In this document: in pieces, positions 1 through 6,473 of the stretch
Numbering within the stretch: the first letter of the stretch is position 1
Layout of the letters: each line of letters starts with the position of its first letter
Source: Clostridium fungisolvens
Lineage (GTDB): Bacteria; Bacillota; Clostridia; Clostridiales; Clostridiaceae
Length of the DNA stretch: 64,000 bases
Direction of reading: 5' to 3'
Assembly (NCBI RefSeq): GCF_014193895.1
Contig: NZ_BLZR01000001.1
Location: forward strand, 496,001-560,000
Position numbers and translations under genes: made by a program
The notes under the pieces: model-generated
Databases searched by the model: none
What the model saw: the letters and a program-made list of their open reading frames with translations, nothing else
Told to the model about the DNA's origin: nothing

Positions 1-765
1 TTAGAACTAATAAATGATAGTTTGCAGCTATCAGTACCTTATAAGAAATTATCAAATTTACATCCTGCGGATTTGGCAGATATATTAGAAGAACTTGATG
101 ATAAACAGAGAAAACAAGTATTTGAAAATCTAGATGATGACTTAGTGGCTGATGCTCTCGAAGAAATAGAACCAGAGTTCAAAGGGTCAATAATAAGAGA
201 TTTAAGTGTATCAAAGACGGCGGAAATACTTGAAAATATGCCAAATGACGAAATTGCAGATTTATTAGATGAACTCAATGAAGAAGAAAGAGAAAAGATT
301 TTAGTATCTTTAGAATCAGAAGATGCTGAAGAGGTAAAAGAGTTATTAGGATACGAAGATGAAACCGTTGGAAGTATAATGAATAAAGATTTTATATCCT
401 TTAATATAGATGTAACAATCGAAGAAACCATAGATTTATTAAGAGAAATGCAGCCTGATGAAGAAGTTATGCATTGTGTATATATAACAGATGAGAATGA
501 AAAACTTCAGGGGGCAGTTACCATAAGACAGTTAGTCATGAATGGAAGAGAAGTTAAGCTTCAAGATATAATGGATAGGAATACTTTAAAGTTTAAACAT
601 GATTTTCATATAGAAGATGCTATAGAGCTTATAACCAAATATGACTTATTATCTGTTCCTGTAGTGGATGATGAGGAGAAGCTTGTAGGTATAGTTTTAA
701 TTCATGATATTGTAGATGAATTCTTATTACCTATTTGGAAAAAGAAAGCAAAAAAAGCAGTTTAA
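1..765 (+). CDS. MgtE N-domain / CBS-pair protein (5' truncated by window)
   Basis: The frame is open to base 1, so the true start lies outside; the TTG at 22 is internal. About 255 residues are visible. The first ~110 are an acidic helical repeat of the MgtE intracellular N domain (HPADLADILEEL, LLDELNEEEREKIL). They are followed by a CBS pair, with VGSIMNKDF opening the first and DIMDRNTLKFKHDF the second. In MgtE Mg2+ channels these two parts form the cytosolic Mg2+ sensor and are followed by five membrane helices. Here the protein stops right after the CBS pair with a basic tail (WKKKAKKAV), so no membrane domain exists on this polypeptide. It is therefore a stand-alone regulator or sensor, perhaps partnering a metal transporter encoded to the left. 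That partner is inference. Confidence 0.8.
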   Translation, partial: LELINDSLQLSVPYKKLSNLHPADLADILEELDDKQRKQVFENLDDDLVADALEEIEPEFKGSIIRDLSVSKTAEILENMPNDEIADLLDELNEEEREKILVSLESEDAEEVKELLGYEDETVGSIMNKDFISFNIDVTIEETIDLLREMQPDEEVMHCVYITDENEKLQGAVTIRQLVMNGREVKLQDIMDRNTLKFKHDFHIEDAIELITKYDLLSVPVVDDEEKLVGIVLIHDIVDEFLLPIWKKKAKKAV

Positions 766-783
766 TATTATAGAAAAATGTTG

Positions 784-811
784 TTGACATTTAAGACAAT
801 TAGCATATAAT
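784..811 (+). promoter_or_regulatory. Sigma-A promoter of the cysK T-box transcript
   Basis: TTGACA at 784-789, a 16-bp spacer and TATAAT at 806-811, the vegetative consensus. Transcription should begin near 818, just before the T-box leader. Confidence 0.8.
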
Positions 812-817
812 AAAATT

Positions 818-1096
818 AAGACTAAACATATCAAAATACTCAACTTTAAATGCAAAGAAAAAGAAAAGTATCATAAATGAAGGTTTCAGAGAGGAAGAGA
901 TGGTGTGAATCTTCTACTTGGATTTTATGAGAAGTGCGCTTTGGAGCAGGTAGCTGAACTTTTAGTAGGTGATCCCGGGATGCCCGTTATAGCAAGAAAG
1001 CATGGTAGTGCTTATCGTGAGTGAGATCATTTTGATCTAAGTAGAGTGGAAACGCGAATTATCTTCGTCTCTAATAAAGAGATGAAGTTTTTTTTA
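818..1096 (+). ncRNA. T-box leader upstream of cysK-cysE
   Basis: Contains the conserved T-box core AGAGTGGAAACGCG at 1043-1056, the sequence that binds the tRNA acceptor end in the antiterminator. It is followed by a terminator hairpin (stem 1063-1072 with 1078-1087) and a T-run at 1088-1095. The stem I region starts near 890 (AGAGAGGAAGAGATGG). A TGC triplet at 935-937, within GAGAAGTGCGC, is a candidate specifier for tRNA-Cys. That fits a switch that reads through into cysteine synthesis genes when uncharged tRNA-Cys accumulates. The T-box class is clear; the exact specifier is inferred from context and needs a covariance-model alignment. Confidence 0.9.
1063..1095 (+). terminator. T-box attenuator terminator
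   Basis: Ten-base-pair stem with one G-T pair (CTTCGTCTCT with AGAGATGAAG), a five-base loop and eight T. The 5' strand of the stem would be used by the antiterminator formed with the T-box core. Confidence 0.85.
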
Positions 1097-1286
1097 TTCT
1101 TTAGTGAACTTTAATGGAGTGAAAACTTATATATAACTAAATTTAGTCCTAAAAAACAATTGGTACAAAACTAAAGAATAAAAAAGCAGAATATATCGCC
1201 TGCCAGATTTTCCTCATATACATTCGGAAAGGCAGATGCGCAAAAAATTCACTAAAGAAGGGCGCATTAGCGAATTTTTATTCTTT
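1091..1286 (+). repeat. Element A, copy A1 (structured dispersed repeat)
   Basis: Starts in the T-tract of the T-box terminator. It has three arms: arm 1 TTTTTATTCTTTAG at 1091, arm 2 CTAAAGAATAAAAA at 1171 (complement of arm 1), and arm 3 TTTTTATTCTTT at 1275 (same as arm 1). Between arms 2 and 3 lie the conserved core hairpin 1197-1240 (CTGCC...GGAAAGGCAG) and a terminator-like stem 1245-1255/1267-1277 running into T. Bases 1091-1136 and 1275-1321 form an imperfect direct repeat of about 46 bp, so the unit has a 184-bp period. It sits inside the cysK leader, where its own hairpin could act as a second attenuator (inference). Confidence 0.75.
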
Positions 1287-1377
1287 TGTGAACTATAATG
1301 TAGTAAAAATCTATGGATAATTTTAAAAATTAAGATAACTAATAAAATAATAAATATAATTTTTGGAGGTTGAAGAT

Positions 1378-2286
1378 ATGTTATTTAATAATGCATTAGA
1401 ATTACTTGGAAACACACCAGTACTAAAAGTAAACACTTTAACAGGAGAAAATTCAGCTGAAGTATATGTAAAGCTTGAAAAGTTTAATCCAGGCGGAAGT
1501 GTTAAAGATAGAGCTGCTTACGGTATGATAGAAAAGGCTGAAGCTTTAGGACTACTAAAAGTTGGAGATACTATAGTAGAACCTACAAGTGGAAATACTG
1601 GAATAGCGTTAGCTATGATTGGAAAATTAAAAGGATATAAAGTTGTTATAGTAATGCCTGAAACAATGAGTAAGGAAAGAAGAGACTTAATAAAAGCTTA
1701 TGGAGCTGAACTTGTATTAACAGAAGGCGCTAAAGGCATGAAGGGTGCTATAGCAAAGGCAGAAGAATTAGTAAAAGAAAATGGATATTTCATGCCACAA
1801 CAATTCTTAAATGTAGCTAACCCAGAAAAACACTATGCAACTACAGCTGAAGAAATACTTAAAGATTTACCAGACATAAACGTATTTGTTGCTGGAGTTG
1901 GTACTGGTGGAACAATATCAGGTGTTGGTAAGAAACTAAAAGAATTAAAGAGTGATGTTACAGTAGTAGCTGTGGAACCAGAAAAATCACCAGTAATTTC
2001 AGGTGGAGCACCTGGCCCACATAAGATACAAGGTATAGGTGCAGGATTTATTCCAGAAATATACGATAGTTCAGTAGTTGATAAAGTTGTTCAAGTTAAG
2101 GAAGAAGATTCATTTGCAGCTGCTAGAAACTTCGGAGCTAACGAAGGTGTACTTATAGGCATATCTTCAGGTGGTGCACTTCATGCTGCTTTAGAATTAG
2201 CTAAGGAATATGGTCCAGGCAAAAAAATCTTAGTAGTAGCACCAGATGGAGGAGAAAAATATCTTTCAATGGGCCTATATGAATAA
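1378..2286 (+). CDS. cysK: Cysteine synthase (O-acetylserine sulfhydrylase)
   Basis: PLP enzyme of 302 residues that makes cysteine from O-acetylserine and sulfide in the cytosol. Visible motifs are NPGGSVKDR with the PLP lysine at about residue 43, the phosphate/substrate loop PTSGNTG at about 69-75, and the GVGTGGT phosphate-binding loop in the middle. Length is typical of the family. The ATG at 1378 was chosen because GGAGG stands 8-10 bases upstream; the TTG at 1363 overlaps that ribosome binding site. The gene follows a T-box leader and is 19 bp before cysE, whose product supplies its substrate, so the two form a cysteine operon. A cystathionine beta-synthase-like activity cannot be excluded from sequence alone but is unlikely given cysE. 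Confidence 0.95.
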   Translation: MLFNNALELLGNTPVLKVNTLTGENSAEVYVKLEKFNPGGSVKDRAAYGMIEKAEALGLLKVGDTIVEPTSGNTGIALAMIGKLKGYKVVIVMPETMSKERRDLIKAYGAELVLTEGAKGMKGAIAKAEELVKENGYFMPQQFLNVANPEKHYATTAEEILKDLPDINVFVAGVGTGGTISGVGKKLKELKSDVTVVAVEPEKSPVISGGAPGPHKIQGIGAGFIPEIYDSSVVDKVVQVKEEDSFAAARNFGANEGVLIGISSGGALHAALELAKEYGPGKKILVVAPDGGEKYLSMGLYE

Positions 2287-2305
2287 TATAAAGGTGTGAT
2301 AATAG

Positions 2306-2887
2306 GTGTTTAAGAACCTTAGGTACGATATAAAAAAGATACTTGAAAATGATCCAGCAGCAAGAAGTTGGTTTGAAGTTTTGCTACTTTACCCAAGTGT
2401 TCATGCAGTTAATGGGCACAGAGTATCTAGCTGGTTTTATAAAAGGAAGATGTTCTTTATAGCAAGATTAATATCTCAGGTAGTAAGACTTTTTACAGGT
2501 ATAGAGATACATCCAGGTGCTCAGATAGGCAGAGGTTTATTTATTGATCATGGTATGGGAGTGGTTATCGGAGAAACTAGTGTTATAGGTAACGATGTTG
2601 TCATATATCATGGGGTTACTCTTGGAGGCACTGGAAAAGATAAAGGTAAAAGGCACCCTACAGTTGGTGATAATGTAGTTATAGGAACAGGAGCTAAGGT
2701 TCTAGGGCCTATAAATATAGGGAATGATGTAAAAATTGGGGCTAACTCGGTGGTGCTTACAGATATCCCAGCTGGTGCAACAGCAGTTGGTATACCAGCA
2801 AGATTTATTGTAAGAAATTTACCTATAATCGAGATAGAAGATTTTAGAGGTAGAAGAAAGAAAATATATAATGATATGGTGATTTAG
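2306..2887 (+). CDS. cysE: Serine O-acetyltransferase
   Basis: Acetylates serine with acetyl-CoA, the first committed step of cysteine synthesis. The 193-residue protein has an N-terminal helical part (NDPAARSWFEVLLLYPSVHA) and a left-handed beta-helix of hexapeptide repeats from about residue 65. The repeats include IHPGAQIGRG, the catalytic-region IDHGMGVVIGET, and YHGVTLGGTGK. It is the short Gram-positive form without the long N-terminal extension of enterobacterial CysE. The start is a GTG with AAAGGTG upstream. It lies 19 bp after cysK and should share the T-box transcript and form the cysteine synthase complex with CysK. Confidence 0.95.
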   Translation: MFKNLRYDIKKILENDPAARSWFEVLLLYPSVHAVNGHRVSSWFYKRKMFFIARLISQVVRLFTGIEIHPGAQIGRGLFIDHGMGVVIGETSVIGNDVVIYHGVTLGGTGKDKGKRHPTVGDNVVIGTGAKVLGPINIGNDVKIGANSVVLTDIPAGATAVGIPARFIVRNLPIIEIEDFRGRRKKIYNDMVI

Positions 2888-2890
2888 TTT

Positions 2891-3883
2891 ATGAATCTAT
2901 CAGTTGAAATTAAAAGATTTTGCATGAATTTAGGATTAGATACTGTTGGTTTTACAAAATGCAGAACTTTCAATGAGTTAAGAGAGTTCTACACTGAAAG
3001 AAAATCACAAGGTATAGAAAATGAATTTGAAGAAACAGATATAGAAAAAAGAATAAATCCAAATCATTATATGAGTGAGGGAAAGACTATAGTATCTATA
3101 GCTTTCCCTTATCTTCATAATGTGGATTATATAGAAAATGGATTTTCTGTGTATACTAGAGGTATGGATTACCATACTGTAGTACATAGTTATCTAGAAA
3201 AAATAGTAGCTTTCATCAATGAATTAGGTGGGAAAGCAGTTGCATTTACAGACAGTAACACATTGCCTGAAAGATACATTGCATATCTATCAGGGGTAGG
3301 GTTTATTGGTAAAAACAATATGATTATAACTGAGAAGTATGGTTCCTATGTTTTCTTAGGTGAAATAATAACGGATTTGAATATTCCAGAGTCTACAAAT
3401 CGTACTTTTAATGATATAAATTATTTTACGGAATGTGGTAGTTGTGAGATTTGCTATAAAGAATGTCCTACGAAATCAATTAATCTAAATAAGAAGAACC
3501 CTAATATATGTATGTCCTACATAACACAGAAAAAAGAGATAGACGATAAATTCGCTAAGTTAATGGATGGAAGAGTGTTTGGTTGTGATAGTTGTCAGAA
3601 AAAGTGTCCATTTAATGAAGGAAAAGAGTTTTCGCCTATAAAAGAGTTTTATCCAATGAATTTTATGAATGATGATGATGTGGATAAAATAATAAATATA
3701 TCTAATTCGGATTTTAAAAGTAGTTTTAAAATAACATCTTGTGGGTGGAGAGGTAAAAATGTTTTAAGAAGGAATGTTCTCATACGGAAAGCTTTGTTTC
3801 AAAACAAGGATATTGCAAATGAAGAACTTAATTCTCCATATTTAGAGCAGTATAAACTAATGATTGAAAGGCTTAAGGAATAG
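2891..3883 (+). CDS. queG: Epoxyqueuosine reductase
   Basis: Iron-sulfur, cobalamin-dependent enzyme catalysing the last step of queuosine synthesis in tRNA (epoxyqueuosine to queuosine). In its 330 residues are the conserved GFIGKNNMIITEKYGSYVFLG stretch (about 137-157). Two 4Fe-4S cysteine clusters follow: CGSCEICYKECPTKSI near 182-197 and CDSCQKKCPFN near 233-243. The C-terminal HEAT-like extension of E. coli QueG is missing, as is common in the shorter Firmicute form. The gene starts 3 bp after cysE, so it may be read with the cysteine operon; a functional link to cysteine is not obvious. Confidence 0.88.
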   Translation: MNLSVEIKRFCMNLGLDTVGFTKCRTFNELREFYTERKSQGIENEFEETDIEKRINPNHYMSEGKTIVSIAFPYLHNVDYIENGFSVYTRGMDYHTVVHSYLEKIVAFINELGGKAVAFTDSNTLPERYIAYLSGVGFIGKNNMIITEKYGSYVFLGEIITDLNIPESTNRTFNDINYFTECGSCEICYKECPTKSINLNKKNPNICMSYITQKKEIDDKFAKLMDGRVFGCDSCQKKCPFNEGKEFSPIKEFYPMNFMNDDDVDKIINISNSDFKSSFKITSCGWRGKNVLRRNVLIRKALFQNKDIANEELNSPYLEQYKLMIERLKE

Positions 3884-3903
3884 ATTACATTAAAGTACTT
3901 TGC

Positions 3904-4101
3904 TAAAATTAATGTGTCACTCCTCCGATACTTTAATGAGTTTCGCAAAGAATTAATATGATTTTCTACAATTCCATAGCTAAAACTGTATAACTCACTA
4001 CGTTCGGACAATACAGTTTATTAACGCTATTCCATTTCCGAAAATCATTTAATTCTAATAGCTCACTCATATAGTATCTCCGGTGTGACACATTAATTTT
4101 A
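3904..4101 (+). repeat. Element B, copy B1 (198-bp palindromic rod)
   Basis: Fills the queG-nth gap. The outer arms are a perfect 17-bp inverted repeat (3904-3920 with 4085-4101). Inside are GATACT/AGTATC, a near-perfect 16-bp stem (GAATTAATATGATTTTC with GAAAATCATTTAATTC), and an apical stem AAACTGTAT/ATACAGTTT around a loop with CTCACTACGTTCGGAC. The whole element folds back on itself end to end. The minus strand holds the 34-codon reading frame listed separately. Further copies lie at 9509, 14531 (inverted) and 62651, with a truncated copy at 43116. Confidence 0.8.
3966..4070 (-). CDS. Possible 34-residue peptide encoded in element B1
   Basis: On the minus strand of B1 an ATG at 4070 follows GGAG with 7 bases spacing and opens a 34-codon frame ending at 3966. 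It starts MSELLELNDF and contains KLYCPNVVSYTVL. Copy B3 has the same arrangement and a very similar 32-residue peptide. I recognise no family. It may be only a by-product of a conserved palindrome, so confidence is low. Confidence 0.25.
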   Translation of the reverse strand: MSELLELNDFRKWNSVNKLYCPNVVSYTVLAMEL

Positions 4102-4194
4102 TGATAATAGTAGCTTACTAAAAAAATTGTTAACTTCGTACTAAATATATAAGAATTAACCAATGTAATTATGGAATCACAATGGAGGTACAAA

Positions 4195-4827
4195 ATGAAG
4201 AAAAGCACGAGAAATATACTAGAACTATTAAAAGAGCAGTATCCTGATGCAAAGTGCGAACTTGATTACGGAACACCTTTTCAGCTTCTTGTAGCTACCA
4301 TACTTTCAGCTCAGACTACTGATAAAAAAGTGAATGAAGTAACTAAGGATTTATTTGAGAAATATCCTACAGTGGATGATTTTTTACTTATATCGCAAGA
4401 AGAATTAGAAGATAGAATAAAGCAAATAGGACTTTATAGAAATAAAGCGAAAAATATAATGATGATGTGCAGGCAGCTTAAAGAGAATTTTAATGGAGAG
4501 GTACCAGATACTATGGAAGGTATAACTTCTCTTGCTGGAGCTGGTAGGAAAACTGCTAATGTAGTACTTTCAAATGCGTTTGGAGTTCCGTCGATTGCTG
4601 TAGATACTCATGTTTTTAGAGTTTCTAATAGAATTGGCCTCGCCGATTCTGAGAATGTATATGATGTAGAGTTACAGCTTCAAAAAGAGCTTCCGAAGAA
4701 AGAATGGTCTTTGGCCCATCACTTATTAATATTTCATGGCAGAAGATGTTGCACTGCGAGAAATCCGAAATGTGAGGTATGCCCTATAAAGCATATGTGT
4801 AAATATTATAAGAATATAGCTAAATAG
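4195..4827 (+). CDS. nth: Endonuclease III (DNA glycosylase / AP lyase)
   Basis: Base-excision-repair enzyme removing oxidised pyrimidines and nicking the abasic site. Of its 210 residues, the helix-hairpin-helix is LAGAGRKTANVVLSN with the catalytic Lys at about 119. The catalytic Asp is in AVDTHVFR at about 137. The C-terminal 4Fe-4S loop has cysteines at about 186, 193, 196 and 202 (C-X6-C-X2-C-X5-C), the canonical spacing. The ATG at 4195 has GGAGG 5-6 bases upstream; an earlier in-frame start at 4171 has none. The gene follows element B1 and ends in a strong terminator. Confidence 0.95.
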   Translation: MKKSTRNILELLKEQYPDAKCELDYGTPFQLLVATILSAQTTDKKVNEVTKDLFEKYPTVDDFLLISQEELEDRIKQIGLYRNKAKNIMMMCRQLKENFNGEVPDTMEGITSLAGAGRKTANVVLSNAFGVPSIAVDTHVFRVSNRIGLADSENVYDVELQLQKELPKKEWSLAHHLLIFHGRRCCTARNPKCEVCPIKHMCKYYKNIAK

Positions 4828-4860
4828 CTCTTATAAATCGATACAAGAATACAAACTTAA

Positions 4861-4908
4861 AGTAAAAGCTAAAGGTCAAATATGGATCATTAGCTTTTAC
4901 TTTTTTTA
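4861..4908 (+). terminator. Terminator of nth
   Basis: Perfect 12-bp stem (4861-4872 with 4890-4901), 17-base loop and a run of T at 4901-4907. Confidence 0.85.
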
Positions 4909-5184
4909 TTATTACTTAATAATGTCGCTTAATCTACCTTTTTAATGCTACAAAAATATACATTAATGATAAAAATGTGATTTATTTCTGTACTTTTTTA
5001 GAACAGGACAGTGAGTTTATAAAAAATTATTTAATTCATTATTATTTAATTAAAAACTTAGGTAAATGAAGCCAAAAAAATATAACTATATATCGATAAT
5101 TGCGATAATTAAATTTTTAAAAAATGATAATTGATAGTATAATTAATTAGTAAATTACAATTTTTATAATAGGTGGATAATAAT
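4909..5184. other. Gene-free stretch after nth
   Basis: Very AT-rich and without an open frame of note. A TATAAT at 5138-5143 could be the -10 box for the sensor gene at 5185, but no clear -35 box was found. No repeat element is recognised. Confidence 0.5.
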
Positions 5185-6450
5185 ATGAACTATTTTCTAC
5201 AAATACACAAAAAACTATCTAAATATGTAAAAATTAATACAATGATAATTTTTTTGCTAATCATATTATTTGCCATATCCTTAAAGGTTTTGGAAAGATA
5301 TCAAGTTTACAATTTTCATGAAATTATAAATAGACTTAAATTTGTAATAATGATGATCTCTTTATTTTTTTTGTATATGTGCTTTAAATATCTTTCATAT
5401 GAAGATAGAGCAATACCTATAGCTATTTGTTTTAGTTATATGTATTTTTGTTTTGAATTTATATTTAGGCAAGTTTTTACAAACTTAAATATTAGTGGAT
5501 CTAATGCTAATCTCATTACAGGCATTGTTAACTATCCATTTACTATAGGTCTTACTTTAAGACCTATAATTATATTGCTCGCATTGAAGTACAGTGAAAC
5601 CAGGATTTTTCATTTGAGAAAGAAAAATATTTTAATACTACTGATTGGATTATTGTTGGGGATATTCACCACTTTAGCTGACATTTATATAATATTACCT
5701 CAATGCTTGAATTTATCCGAGCAAAGAATAGTAACGACATATATAGATACTTTGCTAGTAAATTCATTTGTGGTCATAATTTCAATAATATATAATGTAA
5801 ACAACAAGAATGATTTCTCCAATTTATTGGTATATTCAACTTTAATGCCTATCTTTGTAAAGTATTATGCCTTCTATTCAGGGGGGCAAAATTCTGTTTT
5901 TATAGTTGCAGCTGAAGTTGTTATGAGTACTTTACTAATCACCGGTCTAGTGTATTTCAAGATTTCATGGAATAAATTGATAAATAAAGAGACCAATTTA
6001 GTTAGAGATGGTTATGTGAGTAATGCTATAATTAAGGAGAATTGTATAGATAAAAAAATAGAAAATAGGGTGAAAGGTTATTCGAAAAATATTGAAAGTT
6101 TTATTCAATCATATATGGATATTGAAGACAACTTACAGGAGATTTTGTTTTTAGTAGACGTTTCTGGAAGAATAAACTATGCATCAAAAAAATTCTATTC
6201 GCTATCTGGATTTGAAGAAGAGAGGGTAGTTGGAGCAAGTTTTTTTACCATAACTCATCCAGAAGAAATATTAAAAGCTAGGATACTTATTAACTTAGAA
6301 AAAAGCCATACTACACCTATCGTCCATAGAATAAGAAAAAATAATGGTAACTATATTCTTGCTGAATCAATTGCTGATTACATTTTTGAAGAAGGTAATA
6401 TTACTGGAAAGATCATTGTAGCAAGGGATATAAGTTATAAAAATATATGA
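5185..6450 (+). CDS. Multi-helix membrane protein with one PAS domain
   Basis: The 421 residues split into about 280 residues of hydrophobic helices (7-8 predicted spans, separated by very short loops) and a C-terminal PAS domain. The PAS domain starts at about residue 310 (LVDVSGRINYASKKFYSLSGF) and ends in the typical IIVARDISYKNI PAC tail. The membrane part resembles MASE-type sensor modules. No kinase, cyclase or phosphodiesterase domain follows, so this is a sensor without its own output. The start at 5185 was preferred over the GTG at 5173, which overlaps the AGGTGG ribosome binding site. The stop codon overlaps the next sensor gene, which suggests that the two are translated together and may act as partners. 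Confidence 0.7.
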   Translation: MNYFLQIHKKLSKYVKINTMIIFLLIILFAISLKVLERYQVYNFHEIINRLKFVIMMISLFFLYMCFKYLSYEDRAIPIAICFSYMYFCFEFIFRQVFTNLNISGSNANLITGIVNYPFTIGLTLRPIIILLALKYSETRIFHLRKKNILILLIGLLLGIFTTLADIYIILPQCLNLSEQRIVTTYIDTLLVNSFVVIISIIYNVNNKNDFSNLLVYSTLMPIFVKYYAFYSGGQNSVFIVAAEVVMSTLLITGLVYFKISWNKLINKETNLVRDGYVSNAIIKENCIDKKIENRVKGYSKNIESFIQSYMDIEDNLQEILFLVDVSGRINYASKKFYSLSGFEEERVVGASFFTITHPEEILKARILINLEKSHTTPIVHRIRKNNGNYILAESIADYIFEEGNITGKIIVARDISYKNI

Positions 6451-6473
6451 ATTATTATGGAAGGATAACAAGG

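Noticed and set aside
3799..4011. 70-codon minus-strand frame (MSERSELYSF...), also at 62567-62758
   Set aside because: Both run through element B copies, and the shared peptide is just the B palindrome read on its other phase. There is no ribosome binding site, and at 3799 it extends into queG.
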